Positions 1 to 8,214 of a DNA stretch of 31,434 bases are shown piece by piece. Below the pieces are notes generated by a model. That model saw only the letters and a program-made list of their open reading frames with translations, was not told the origin of the DNA and ran no database searches. The position numbers and the translations under genes were made by a program. The DNA is from Heritagella caecorum (GTDB lineage: Bacteria > Bacillota > Clostridia > Oscillospirales > Acutalibacteraceae): NCBI GenBank assembly GCA_904419035.1, contig CAJFQL010000026.1:1-31434 (forward strand). The letters run 5' to 3'. The stretch's first letter is position 1. Every line of letters begins with the position of its first letter.

Positions 1-33
1 AGTCCCCTGCTCTACCAACTGAGCTACAGAGGC
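1..33 (-). tRNA. partial tRNA, 5' part only, cut before the anticodon
   Basis: The minus strand from base 33 down to 1 gives a 7-nt acceptor strand (GCCTCTG), a normal D arm and the 5' side of the anticodon stem. The window ends after tRNA positions 32-33, so the anticodon itself lies outside and the amino acid cannot be read. It sits 5 nt downstream of the CCA of tRNA-Asp and is almost certainly the third member of the same transcript. Confidence 0.85.
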
Positions 34-38
34 AAAAG

Positions 39-115
39 TGGCGACCCGGAACGGGCTCGAACCGTCGACCTCTAGCGTGACAGGCTAGCGTTCTAACCAG
101 CTGAACTACCGGGCC
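39..115 (-). tRNA. tRNA-Asp (GTC)
   Basis: Full cloverleaf on the minus strand. The acceptor stem is GGCCCGG paired with CCGGGTC (one G-T pair), followed by discriminator G and an encoded CCA at 41-39. The anticodon stem CTAGC/GCTAG encloses loop CTGTCAC with anticodon GTC. The T arm contains GTTCGAG. It is separated from tRNA-Val by only 6 nt, so the two must be processed from one precursor. Confidence 0.95.
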
Positions 116-121
116 ACTTTT

Positions 122-198
122 TGGTGGAAACAATAGGACTCGAACCTATGACCCCCTGCTTGTAAGGCAGGTGCTCTAACCAGCTGAGCTATGCTTCC
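122..198 (-). tRNA. tRNA-Val (TAC)
   Basis: Full cloverleaf on the minus strand. Acceptor GGAAGCA pairs with TGTTTCC, with discriminator A and an encoded CCA. The anticodon stem CCTGC/GCAGG holds loop CTTACAA, giving anticodon TAC (valine). It is the first gene of the tRNA transcript, about 30 nt below a strong vegetative promoter. Confidence 0.95.
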
Positions 199-204
199 GT
201 GTTT

Positions 205-223
205 GCCGCTGTCTCTCAGCGGC
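205..223 (-). other. hairpin in the 5' leader of the tRNA transcript
   Basis: A perfect 7-bp inverted repeat (GCCGCTG / CAGCGGC) with a 5-nt loop lies between the tRNA promoter and the first base of tRNA-Val. It has no T run, so it is not a terminator. It may shield the 5' end of the precursor or guide tRNA 5' processing; that role is inference. Confidence 0.5.
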
Positions 224-230
224 GTTATTA

Positions 231-259
231 AATATACTACAATTGGAAGGAAAAGTCAA
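231..259 (-). promoter_or_regulatory. sigma-A type promoter of the tRNA cluster
   Basis: Minus strand: -35 TTGACT (259-254), a 17-bp spacer, -10 TATATT (236-231). The -35 box begins only 9 bp past the hslO stop codon, so the tRNA transcript starts right at the end of the hslO gene. Box quality and exact 17-bp spacing make this one of the strongest promoter matches in the window. Confidence 0.85.
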
Positions 260-267
260 CCCTTTTT

Positions 268-1161
268 TCAAATTTTCTTTTTTCTTTTTTCTTCGGCCAG
301 CTTTTCCAGCTCTTCTTTGGGAATCCGATAGGTGCGTCCGCAGTACTGGCACGCCGCTTCCGCAAAACCATCCTCCCCCGCGAGGGAAACAATTTCGTCC
401 GGATGCAGGGTGGAAAACGCGCGCAGCACCCGTTCCCGGCTGCAGTTGCAGGCGTAGGTCAGGGGCGTTTCGTCCAGCTTTTCCCATTCCATCCCGTCAA
501 ACAACTGGCCACAGATGTCTTCCATGTTCATGCCTTTGGCCAGCATGGTGGTCATGGGCGGCATCTTCTTCAGGTTTTCTTCCACTTTCGCGGCCGCCTC
601 GTCCCCGGCGCCGGGCAGTACCTGCAGCAAGAAGCCCCCCGCCAAGGTGGGTTCCCCGGTCTCTTTATCCACCAGCACCCCCAACGCACAAGCCGTGGGA
701 ATCTGCTCACTGGTGGCGTAATAGGACGTGATGTCTTCGGCCACTTCCCCCGATACCAGCCGGGCCTGGCCGATATACGGTTCGCCCTCGCCCCTATCGC
801 GGATCACAGCCAGCAGCCCCGTGTGGCCCACAGCGCCGCCGACATCCAGCTTGCCGTCGCTGCGCAAAGGCAGCGTCACCGACGGGTTCTGTACATAGCC
901 GCGCACATGGCCTTTGCCGTCGCCAATAGCCACCACATTGCCCAGCGGGCCGCCGCCGTTCATTTTCAATGTGACGGAAGCCCCGGGGCTTTTGATCAGG
1001 GCTGCCATCAGTGCCGCGCCGGTCAGCAGCCGCCCCAGCGCTGCCGATGCCACCGGCGACGTGTGGTGTACCTGGTAGGAAATCAGGGCCATATCGCTGC
1101 TTTCCGCCGCAATGGCCATTAAGCTGCCGTCTTTTGTAATCGTACGGATCAATCGATCCAT
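268..1161 (-). CDS. hslO: Hsp33 redox-regulated holdase chaperone
   Basis: 297 aa, the normal length for Hsp33, a cytosolic chaperone that is activated by oxidation and binds unfolding proteins. The C-terminal zinc switch is visible as C238-x-C240 and C271-x-x-C274, the family pattern CxC...CxxC. The four cysteines bind zinc in the reduced state and form disulfides under oxidative stress. The N-terminal part holds the glycine-rich core of the family (around residues 68-115). The protein ends in a very basic tail rich in Lys and Glu. It follows the methyltransferase gene by 7 nt and is the last gene of that operon. No clear intrinsic terminator follows; only T-rich sequence lies between its stop and the tRNA promoter. 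Confidence 0.95.
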   Translation of the reverse strand: MDRLIRTITKDGSLMAIAAESSDMALISYQVHHTSPVASAALGRLLTGAALMAALIKSPGASVTLKMNGGGPLGNVVAIGDGKGHVRGYVQNPSVTLPLRSDGKLDVGGAVGHTGLLAVIRDRGEGEPYIGQARLVSGEVAEDITSYYATSEQIPTACALGVLVDKETGEPTLAGGFLLQVLPGAGDEAAAKVEENLKKMPPMTTMLAKGMNMEDICGQLFDGMEWEKLDETPLTYACNCSRERVLRAFSTLHPDEIVSLAGEDGFAEAACQYCGRTYRIPKEELEKLAEEKRKKKI

Positions 1162-1168
1162 GCAGGGA

Positions 1169-1933
1169 TCATTCCTTTCTGTTGATGCATGTTGTCAGCC
1201 GCGCCACAAACAGCGCCCGCTGGGTGGTGTCGCCGGCGGGGTCACTCCCGTTTTCGTCCAGCACTTCCAGCACGGTAAAGCCCGCTTTTTCCAGCATGGC
1301 GGAAATCGTTGCAAGCGGATACGCCCGCTCGGTAAAATGCTCGCTGCTGCGTTGATACATGGCGCCTGTTTTTTCGAAAAAGTCCAAATCAATGTGCACC
1401 CGCCCGGTCGCCGGTTCATACCGGTTTTGCCACGCGCAGAACACGTCCCCGGTATCATAGATAAACACATTGTGGCCCAGTACCGTTTCGTGCTTATAAA
1501 GGGTATTGACGTCAAACAGAAACAGCCCGTCCTGCTCCATAAACAGGGCCACCCGGTTAAACGTGCGCTGTACCGCGTTGGCATCGGGCAGGTGATTGAG
1601 GCTATCCAAGGTACAAAAGCACGTGTTAATCGTGCCGTACAGGTCGATCTGCTGCATTTTCTGGCACAAAAACAGAATTGACAGCCCCTCTTCGGCCGCC
1701 TTTTCCTGGGCTTTTGTCAGCATGTCGGGGGAAGCATCGATGCCGTAAACATCCAGGCCCCGTTTTTTCAGTTCGCACGTCAGGCTGCCGGTCCCACAGG
1801 CCAAATCCAGCGTAATGCCCGCCGGATGGTGCCATTTATCCAACAGCCGGCACAGCAAATCCGCCCGGTCCTTATACCCCACATTCTGGGTCAAAGCATC
1901 GTAGTATTGGGAAAAAGCCGCATAGGCGCTCAT
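1169..1933 (-). CDS. class I SAM-dependent methyltransferase
   Basis: 254 aa with a Rossmann-fold methyltransferase core. Motif I (LDLACGTGS, residues 42-50) is the SAM-binding glycine loop, followed by an acidic residue at the end of strand beta-2 (YGIDAS). It resembles the YqeM-like branch found in Firmicutes, which act on small molecules or nucleic acids, but nothing visible gives the substrate. The start ATG overlaps the stop of the upstream YerC-like gene (ATGA), so the two are translationally coupled, and hslO follows 7 nt later. The operon pairs a regulator, a methyltransferase and a redox chaperone; I see no obvious pathway link. Confidence 0.85.
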   Translation of the reverse strand: MSAYAAFSQYYDALTQNVGYKDRADLLCRLLDKWHHPAGITLDLACGTGSLTCELKKRGLDVYGIDASPDMLTKAQEKAAEEGLSILFLCQKMQQIDLYGTINTCFCTLDSLNHLPDANAVQRTFNRVALFMEQDGLFLFDVNTLYKHETVLGHNVFIYDTGDVFCAWQNRYEPATGRVHIDLDFFEKTGAMYQRSSEHFTERAYPLATISAMLEKAGFTVLEVLDENGSDPAGDTTQRALFVARLTTCINRKE

Positions 1934-2226
1934 GACGTCTTTTCCTCCATCCGGGTAAAGACCAGTTCATACCCGTCACTGCCGTAATCCAGTGCCCGTT
2001 TCACCCGGCTGATGGTGGCGGTAGAGGCGCCCGTTTTGGCCACGATGTCATTATAGACCATCTTTTTTCGCAGCATGTCGGCCACCACCAACCGCTGGCT
2101 GATGGCTTTCAGTTCCGGCACCGTGCACAAATCTTCAAAAAAGCGGTAGCATTCTTCCCGGTTTTGCAGTGATAAAACCGCATCAAAGAGGAAATCTGTG
2201 TATTCGTCCTGAATTTTTCTGTTCAT
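1930..2226 (-). CDS. YerC/TrpR-like DNA-binding regulator
   Basis: 98 aa from the chosen ATG. The protein is all-helical, and residues about 57-79 (VYNDIVAKTGASTATISRVK) form the helix-turn-helix of the TrpR/YerC superfamily, a family widespread in Firmicutes and often annotated as TrpR-related. The start at 2226 is preferred over an upstream TTG at 2247 because GGAAAGGA lies about 9 nt before this ATG. It has its own promoter and is first in an operon with the methyltransferase and hslO. The effector is unknown; unlike true TrpR there is no nearby tryptophan gene in the window. Confidence 0.85.
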   Translation of the reverse strand: MNRKIQDEYTDFLFDAVLSLQNREECYRFFEDLCTVPELKAISQRLVVADMLRKKMVYNDIVAKTGASTATISRVKRALDYGSDGYELVFTRMEEKTS

Positions 2227-2258
2227 TCCACGGTTTCCTTTCCACAAATCTTTGCCCT

Positions 2259-2287
2259 ATTGTAGCACAGTAATGCATAAAAGTAAA
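2259..2287 (-). promoter_or_regulatory. promoter of the yerC-like/methyltransferase/hslO operon
   Basis: Minus strand: -35 TTTACT (2287-2282), a 17-bp spacer, -10 TACAAT (2264-2259) preceded by TGC, an extended -10 signature. It lies directly after the T run of the lysA terminator, with essentially no spare DNA between the two operons. Confidence 0.8.
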
Positions 2288-2288
2288 G

Positions 2289-2329
2289 AAAAAGCCTCCG
2301 TCCCGCCAACGCGGGCCAAAGGCTTTTCC
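2289..2329 (-). terminator. intrinsic terminator after lysA
   Basis: On the minus strand, AAAAGCCT and CCCGC pair with GCGGG and AGGCTTTT around a small loop, followed by a T-rich tail (TTTTTCTTT). It sits just below the lysA stop codon and ends the lon-engB-lysA transcript. Confidence 0.85.
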
Positions 2330-2346
2330 CATTTTACCGCTCAGGG

Positions 2347-3642
2347 TTACAGATCGTTGCGCACCAGGTCTTCATAGCTTTCCCGGCGGACTACCACCCG
2401 GGGTGTTCCACCGCGTACCATGATGACCGGCGGCCGGTTGACCCGGTTGTAGTTGCTGGCCATGGAATAGTTATACGCGCCCGTCGCCAACACCGCCACC
2501 AGATCTCCGGCTTTGGGTTTCACCATTTTGACGTTTTCCTGAATCAGGTCGCCGCTTTCGCAGCAGCGGCCCGCAATCGTAGCCGTATAATCGGGTGCTT
2601 TATCCGCATGGTTGGCCAGCAGCACATCATACGAAGACTGATACAGGATGTACCGGGGGTTATCGGTCATGCCGCCGTCCACCGACACATAATTGCGCAC
2701 ACCGGGGATTTCCTTGACGGAGCCCACCGTATACAGCGTAAGCCCGGCTTCGCCCACAACGGAGCGGCCCGGTTCAATGTAGATATACGGTACCGGCAGC
2801 GACAGTTCCCGGCACGTATCGTGAACCACTTTCGACACCTGCTGCATGTAATCCCGGTAGGGAACCGGTTCGTCCGCATCGGTATACCGGATGCCAAAAC
2901 CGCCGCCCAAATCCAGCAGTTCGATGGTGTAGCCGGTTTCTTTGCGCACATCATCCATGAAATGCAGCATCACCCACGCCGCTTCCTCAAACGGTGCAAT
3001 GTCGAAAATCTGGGACCCAATATGGCACTGTACGCCGCGCAGCTGCAAATTCGGCAGCGCCAGCGTCTCTTTGACCGCCTGCATCGCTTCACCGGTTTCC
3101 AGGGCAAACCCGAACTTCGAGTCAATCTGCCCGGTACGGATGAACTGGTGGGTGTGGGCGTCGATGCCGGGTTTAATCCGCAGCGAAACGGGCGTAACAC
3201 GGTCCATCACTTCGCCGTATTTCTGGATCATGTGGAGTTCTTCGATGTTGTCCACCAGAATATGGCCCACATTCTGTTCCAGGGCATACCGGATTTCGTC
3301 GCAGGTTTTGTTGTTGCCGTTAAAATGGATGTGCGCCGGGTCAAAGCCCGCCGCCAGCGCCGTATACAGTTCGCCGCCGGACACGATTTCCAGATCGAGC
3401 CCTTCGCTTTTCACAATGCGGCACATCTCTTTGCAGCAGAACGCTTTGCTGGCATATACCGGCGTCCCTTTCCCCTGGTAGTACATGGCAAAGGAATCTT
3501 TGTAATCCCGGCAGATGCGGCGGATGAGGCTTTCATCCATCACATACAGCGGCGTGCCGAATTGTTCGGCCAAATCCACGGTATCGCACCCGCCGATTTC
3601 CAAGTGGCCTTCTTCGTTCACCTTCAAATGTTCGGGAAGCAT
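2347..3642 (-). CDS. lysA: diaminopimelate decarboxylase
   Basis: 431 aa. It catalyses the last step of lysine synthesis, decarboxylation of meso-diaminopimelate to L-lysine, with PLP. It is a fold-type III enzyme. The PLP lysine is K66 in VYASKAF, the glycine loop binding the PLP phosphate is GGGFGIRY, and the C-terminal half has EPGRSVV and the active-site Cys in GRCCESGD. Start ATG at 3642 has GAGGG about 10 nt upstream. It lies 16 nt after engB and is the last gene of the lon-engB-lysA row. No lysine riboswitch can be placed in front of it because the preceding gene is almost adjacent, so any lysine control must act elsewhere. Confidence 0.95.
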   Translation of the reverse strand: MLPEHLKVNEEGHLEIGGCDTVDLAEQFGTPLYVMDESLIRRICRDYKDSFAMYYQGKGTPVYASKAFCCKEMCRIVKSEGLDLEIVSGGELYTALAAGFDPAHIHFNGNNKTCDEIRYALEQNVGHILVDNIEELHMIQKYGEVMDRVTPVSLRIKPGIDAHTHQFIRTGQIDSKFGFALETGEAMQAVKETLALPNLQLRGVQCHIGSQIFDIAPFEEAAWVMLHFMDDVRKETGYTIELLDLGGGFGIRYTDADEPVPYRDYMQQVSKVVHDTCRELSLPVPYIYIEPGRSVVGEAGLTLYTVGSVKEIPGVRNYVSVDGGMTDNPRYILYQSSYDVLLANHADKAPDYTATIAGRCCESGDLIQENVKMVKPKAGDLVAVLATGAYNYSMASNYNRVNRPPVIMVRGGTPRVVVRRESYEDLVRNDL

Positions 3643-3658
3643 GGCAAATTACCCTCTT

Positions 3659-4267
3659 TCATTCAGTCTTTTCTTCTATGGGGGAAACGGCCTCACAGGC
3701 CTGCTCCAGCAGCTGTTTCAGTTCCGGAAGGCCTTCGCCGTTTTGGGCGGAAAAGGGAAGCACCGTCACCGGCACTTCGCTAAAATAGTTTTCAAACCAC
3801 GCCTGTTGTTTCTGGCGCTGGGTTTTGTTGAGCTTGTCCACTTTGGTGCCCACCACCAAAAACGGAATGTCCTGTTCGATCAGGAATTGCAGCATGTTCT
3901 GGTCTTCGGCTGTCGGAGCGTGGCGGTAGTCCAGAATCTGCACCACGGTGGCAATAGGGCGCCCCGCGGCAAAATAGCCTTCCATCAGTTCGCTCCAGCG
4001 CTTTTTTTCCGCCTGGGATACTTTTGCGTACCCATACCCGGGCAAGTCCACCAGCCGTGCCTGGGGCAGACGGAAAAAGTTGATGGTAGTGGTTTTCCCC
4101 GGTGTGGCACTCACCCGCGCCAACGCCTTGCGGTTGACCAGTTTATTGATCAGGGAGCTTTTGCCCACGTTGGATTTTCCGGAAAACACGATCTCCGGCA
4201 CATCGGCCCGGGGCAGCTGGCTGGACACCCCAGCCGACATTTCAAATTCCACTTGCTGAAAATTCAT
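3659..4267 (-). CDS. engB: ribosome-biogenesis GTPase EngB (YsxC/YihA)
   Basis: 202 aa, the family length. A small TRAFAC GTPase needed for late assembly of the large ribosomal subunit. Visible motifs: G1 GKSNVGKSS (residues 30-38), G2 around TPGKTTT, G3 DLPGYGYA, G4 TKVDK. The gene follows lon by 25 nt, and the lon-engB order is a common Firmicute arrangement. The short distances imply co-transcription of lon, engB and lysA. Confidence 0.95.
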   Translation of the reverse strand: MNFQQVEFEMSAGVSSQLPRADVPEIVFSGKSNVGKSSLINKLVNRKALARVSATPGKTTTINFFRLPQARLVDLPGYGYAKVSQAEKKRWSELMEGYFAAGRPIATVVQILDYRHAPTAEDQNMLQFLIEQDIPFLVVGTKVDKLNKTQRQKQQAWFENYFSEVPVTVLPFSAQNGEGLPELKQLLEQACEAVSPIEEKTE

Positions 4268-4292
4268 GGTGTTCTCCTTTTATACGCCGGGC

Positions 4293-6728
4293 TTACAGCA
4301 CGCTGGCACCCGGGGCCGCCGGACGGTTCCCACCGGCCACCGCCGGAGCGCTGGCCTTCGTATGTACCACGCTGTGCTCCTTTTTCGGGCCCGGCTTTTC
4401 CGTCAAGGCCTTGGGCAGCACCTCATTGACATGAGAAACCGGCACAAACGTCACGGCTTCCCGCACCACCGCATCCACCTCGCTCAGGTCGGGAACATTG
4501 TCGGCGGGGAACAAAACCGTGTGAATCCCCGACCGGTAGGCCGCCATGGATTTTTCCCTTAGGCCGCCAATAGGCAGTACCCGGCCGCGCAGCGTCACTT
4601 CCCCGGTCATGGCCACATCGTGGCGCACCGGAATGCCTGTGAGTGCCGACGTAATCGCCGTCACCATGGCAATCCCGGCCGACGGCCCGTCTTTCGGTAC
4701 GGCGCCTTCAGGGCAGTGTACATGAATATCCTTTTTGGTATAGAAATCGGTGGGCACGCCCCAGTCCTTGGCGTGGGTGCGGATGCAGCTAACCGCCGTG
4801 CGGATGCTCTCTTTCATCACATCGCCCAGGGAGCCTGTCAGTTCCATTTTGCCGGTACCGTCCATGACGGCCACTTCGATGGGCAGCATTTCGCCCCCCA
4901 CCGACGTCCAAGCCAGGCCGTTGACCAGACCGATCTCGTCTTTTTTCGCGTTTTCGTCGCGCTTATACCGGCGCGGCCCCAACAGTTCTTCCATGTTTTT
5001 GGGCGAAACCGTCAGGCACATGTCCTCGCCGGGATTTTCCACCACATTTTTGGCGGCTTTCCGGCACAAATCGGCAATGCGGCGTTCCAGCGTCCGCACA
5101 CCGGCTTCCCGGGTGTAGTTTTCGATCAGATCCCGCACACCGGCCGGGGTAATACGCAGCTGTTTTTTGGTCAGCCCGTTTTTCGCCAGCTGCTTCGGGA
5201 TCAAATGACGTACGGCAATCTGGTACTTTTCTTCCGACGTGTAGCTGGGCAGTTCAATCACGTCCATCCGGTCATACAGCGGGCCGGGGATGGTAGACGC
5301 ATCGTTGGCCGTGGTGAGGAACATCACCTGGCTCAGGTCAAACGGCATATCGATAAAATGATCCTGGAAGGCATTATTCTGTTCGGTATCCAGCACTTCC
5401 AGCAGGGCCGATGCCGGGTCACCGCGGAAATCTTTGCTGAGTTTATCGATTTCGTCCAGCAAAATCAGCGGGTTGCGGGTGCCGGCCTGTTTGACGGCCG
5501 CCATGATGCGCCCGGGCATGGAGCCCACATAGGTGCGCCGGTGGCCCATGATTTCGCTTTCATCGTGGACGCCGCCCAGGGATACCCGCACGTATTTGCG
5601 CCCCAGCGCTTCCGCGATGGAGTGGGCAATCGAGGTTTTGCCCACACCGGGCGGCCCCACCAGGCACAAAATCTGGCCGTTGCTCTGAGGCGCCAGCTTG
5701 TGCACCGCCAGAGCTTCGATAATACGGTCTTTTACTTTCGTCAGGCCGTAGTGGTCCCGGTCCAGAACCCGGCGGGCTTTTTTCAGGTCCACGCTCTCTT
5801 TCGAGAGCGTATTCCACGGCAAATCCAGGCAAGTTTCCAAATACCCGCGGATTACGCTGCCTTCCTGGGAACCAAACGGCATTTTAGCCAGCCGGTCGCA
5901 TTCCCGCAGGAGTTTCTTTTCCTGCAGTTCGGGCAGATGCAGGTCCATGACCTTTTTGCGGAATTCTTCCGATTCCTGCAGCGGGTTATCATCTTCGCCC
6001 AGTTCGTCGGCTATGGTCTTCATCTGTTCCCGCAGGTAATAATCCCGCTGGTTTTCGTCCACGGACTTCTGGGTTTTTTCGTTGATTTCGGCTTCAATCG
6101 CCAGCACTTTCAGCTCTTCATCCAGAATTTCGCTCAGGAGCCGGATACGGGCCAAAGGATCGTGTTCATCCAGAATTTCCTGTTTTACGGCATAATCCAG
6201 CTGGATATTCGCAGCGACAAAATCCGCCAACCGGCCGCAGTCTTTTTCACTGATCACCCGCATGATCACATCGGGGGACATAGGATGATACAGCCGCACG
6301 TACTCTTCAAACTGGTTTTGGATCCGGCGCAGGTAGGCTTCCGCCCGGTAGGACTGGGGGCCTTCCACCTCTTCGTATTCTTCCACCATGGCGCACAGAT
6401 ACGGGTCTTCGGTCTTCATTTTTACAATGGACGCCCGGGCGCCGCCTTCTACATAGACGCGCACCGCTTCGTCCCCGGCTTTGAGCACCTGTTTGATGGA
6501 AGCGACCACCCCTGTTTCATAGAGGTCGTCCACCTTGGGTTCCGCTTCGGTCAAATCCTTCTGCGCCACAAGCAGAATCAGCTGATTTTTTTCCATGGCG
6601 GCGCGCAAAGCCGCAATCGAGCGGCGGCGTCCCACTTCAAACTGGAGCGACATGCCCGGGAATACAACCAACCCCCGCAGGGCCAGTACCGGCATATCGT
6701 TATGTACCACATGAATGTCTCGGGCCAT
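4293..6728 (-). CDS. lon: ATP-dependent protease Lon (LonA)
   Basis: 811 aa from the ATG at 6728, which has AGGAGGG 7 nt upstream; an open frame extends further up without a ribosome site. Order: N-terminal substrate-binding domain (about 10-205), helical linker, AAA+ module with Walker A GPPGVGKTS (358-366) and Walker B LILLDEID (421-428), and C-terminal serine protease domain with the catalytic dyad S683 (in PKDGPSAG) and K726 (in GLREK). A short Ala/Pro/Gly-rich tail follows residue 776. It degrades misfolded and regulatory proteins in the cytosol. The upstream gap is AT-rich, but I see no CIRCE or CtsR box and no convincing -35/-10 pair. Confidence 0.97.
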   Translation of the reverse strand: MARDIHVVHNDMPVLALRGLVVFPGMSLQFEVGRRRSIAALRAAMEKNQLILLVAQKDLTEAEPKVDDLYETGVVASIKQVLKAGDEAVRVYVEGGARASIVKMKTEDPYLCAMVEEYEEVEGPQSYRAEAYLRRIQNQFEEYVRLYHPMSPDVIMRVISEKDCGRLADFVAANIQLDYAVKQEILDEHDPLARIRLLSEILDEELKVLAIEAEINEKTQKSVDENQRDYYLREQMKTIADELGEDDNPLQESEEFRKKVMDLHLPELQEKKLLRECDRLAKMPFGSQEGSVIRGYLETCLDLPWNTLSKESVDLKKARRVLDRDHYGLTKVKDRIIEALAVHKLAPQSNGQILCLVGPPGVGKTSIAHSIAEALGRKYVRVSLGGVHDESEIMGHRRTYVGSMPGRIMAAVKQAGTRNPLILLDEIDKLSKDFRGDPASALLEVLDTEQNNAFQDHFIDMPFDLSQVMFLTTANDASTIPGPLYDRMDVIELPSYTSEEKYQIAVRHLIPKQLAKNGLTKKQLRITPAGVRDLIENYTREAGVRTLERRIADLCRKAAKNVVENPGEDMCLTVSPKNMEELLGPRRYKRDENAKKDEIGLVNGLAWTSVGGEMLPIEVAVMDGTGKMELTGSLGDVMKESIRTAVSCIRTHAKDWGVPTDFYTKKDIHVHCPEGAVPKDGPSAGIAMVTAITSALTGIPVRHDVAMTGEVTLRGRVLPIGGLREKSMAAYRSGIHTVLFPADNVPDLSEVDAVVREAVTFVPVSHVNEVLPKALTEKPGPKKEHSVVHTKASAPAVAGGNRPAAPGASVL

Positions 6729-6797
6729 ATTTGAACCCTCCTTTTCTTTTCTATACAAAAATATTTTGAAAATTCGACAAAAAACAGAAAAATAACC

Positions 6798-6857
6798 AAA
6801 ACAAGGCCGCTGCACAGCCGAGGAACTTTTCCTCTTTTGCCGCAGCGGCCTTGTTTT
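6798..6857 (-). terminator. intrinsic terminator after clpX
   Basis: A 16-bp stem (AAAACAAGGCCGCTGC with its exact complement) encloses a loop with a smaller GAGGA/TCCTC hairpin, and is followed on the minus strand by TTTT and further T-rich sequence. It separates clpX from lon. The 180-bp gap (6729-6908) holds only this and AT-rich DNA. Confidence 0.9.
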
Positions 6858-6908
6858 TTAAAAAACAGATTTTTACCCCTACGGGCAAAGAGGTTTAAAA
6901 GTACCGAA

Positions 6909-8198
6909 TCAGGCCCCGCGCTTACTCTGGACCCCTACCCGGATTTTCACCGGTTTGCGGTCCGCATTGCGCTCTAAGAGGGGCGGCTCGCCCTTTTCCA
7001 CCGTGTCGCCGGTGATCGTGATCTTTTCGATCTCGTATTCACTGGGCACGTTGAACATCAAATCCTGCAGCAGCCCTTCCATAATGGACCGCAGCCCACG
7101 GGCGCCGGTATGGCGCTCCAGGGTTTTGCGAGCAATGGCATGCAGTGCGTCATCGGTAAAGCACAGTTCCACCTGGTCCAGCTGGAATAGCTTGCGGTAC
7201 TGCTGCACCAAACTATTCTTCGGTTCCGTCAGAATGCTGACCAGTGCGTTTTCATCCAGCCCATCCAAAGCGGTGATCACCGGCAGACGGCCTACCAGTT
7301 CGGGGATCAGCCCGTACCGGACCAGGTCCTGGGAAATGACCTCTTTGGCCCACGCCGTGGTGGCCAGTTCTTTTTTGCTCTTCACATCGGCGCCAAAACC
7401 CAGGGCCGACGAATCTTCCCGGCGGCTGATGACCTTTTCCAGTCCGTCAAAGGCACCTCCGCAGATAAAGAGGATGTTTTTCGTATTGATTTGAATAAAT
7501 TCCTGCTGGGGATGTTTGCGTCCACCCTGGGGCGGCACATTGGCTACGGTCCCTTCCAGGATTTTTAAGAGCGCCTGCTGCACGCCTTCGCCGCTGACAT
7601 CCCGCGTAATGGACGGGTTTTCGCTCTTGCGGGCAATCTTGTCGATCTCATCCACATAGATAATGCCCCGTTCGGCGCTTTCCACATCGAAATCGGCCGC
7701 CTGGATCAGACGCAGCAGAATATTTTCCACATCTTCGCCCACGTACCCGGCTTCCGTCAAGGTCGTGGCGTCGGCAATGGCAAACGGCACATCCAAAATA
7801 CGGGCCAGGGTCTGGGCCAGCAGGGTTTTCCCTACGCCGGTGGGCCCCAGCATCAGAATGTTGCTCTTGCCGATTTCCACCCCTTCGTCGCCGTAATACA
7901 GGCGTTTGTAGTGGTTGTACACCGCCACCGAAAGGGCTACTTTGGCCTGATCCTGCCCGATGACATATTCATCCAGCATGGCTTTGATCTCCCGCGGTTT
8001 GGGAAGGACCATCGAGCTCTCCTTCTTCCCGGAAGAGCGGTTGGCCGAAGGATTTTCATCGGCCAGAATGGAGCTGCACAGTTCAATGCAGCTGTCGCAA
8101 ATGAATACGCCCGGGCCTGCGATCAGGCGGCGGACCTGGCTCTGCGGTTTCCCGCAAAAGGAACAGCAAAGCTCTTTTTCGTCATTGGTATTGGCCAC
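6909..8198 (-). CDS. clpX: ClpX, ATPase subunit of the ClpXP protease
   Basis: 429 aa from the GTG at 8198. AGGTGA lies 5 nt before this codon, whereas the in-frame GTG at 8207 has no ribosome site. The N-terminal zinc-binding domain has C12-x2-C15 and C34-x2-C37, which recruits substrates and adaptors. The AAA+ core has Walker A GPTGVGKTLLA and Walker B IIYVDEIDK. A LGF loop (LGFGADVKSKK) corresponds to the tripeptide that docks ClpP. ClpX unfolds tagged proteins and feeds them to ClpP, whose gene lies 16 nt upstream. The tig-clpP-clpX order is conserved in many bacteria. Confidence 0.96.
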   Translation of the reverse strand: MANTNDEKELCCSFCGKPQSQVRRLIAGPGVFICDSCIELCSSILADENPSANRSSGKKESSMVLPKPREIKAMLDEYVIGQDQAKVALSVAVYNHYKRLYYGDEGVEIGKSNILMLGPTGVGKTLLAQTLARILDVPFAIADATTLTEAGYVGEDVENILLRLIQAADFDVESAERGIIYVDEIDKIARKSENPSITRDVSGEGVQQALLKILEGTVANVPPQGGRKHPQQEFIQINTKNILFICGGAFDGLEKVISRREDSSALGFGADVKSKKELATTAWAKEVISQDLVRYGLIPELVGRLPVITALDGLDENALVSILTEPKNSLVQQYRKLFQLDQVELCFTDDALHAIARKTLERHTGARGLRSIMEGLLQDLMFNVPSEYEIEKITITGDTVEKGEPPLLERNADRKPVKIRVGVQSKRGA

Positions 8199-8214
8199 AA
8201 CTATCACCTACCGG

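Noticed and set aside
205..223. Terminator for hslO at the tRNA leader hairpin
   Set aside because: The hairpin lies downstream of the tRNA promoter -10 box and is not followed by a T run.
3643..3658. Lysine riboswitch in front of lysA
   Set aside because: Only 16 bp separate engB and lysA, far too short for the aptamer.
4620..6734. Long open frame (704 codons) on the plus strand opposite lon
   Set aside because: It mirrors the codon pattern of the well-supported lon gene, is rich in His, Phe, Gln and Arg as expected from an antisense shadow, and has no recognisable domain.
6729..6797. Heat-shock operator (CIRCE or CtsR box) before lon
   Set aside because: Neither the TTAGCACTC inverted repeat nor the CtsR direct repeat is present; the region is just AT-rich. 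A TTGTCG/TATAGA pair exists but its 19-bp spacing is too long to call.
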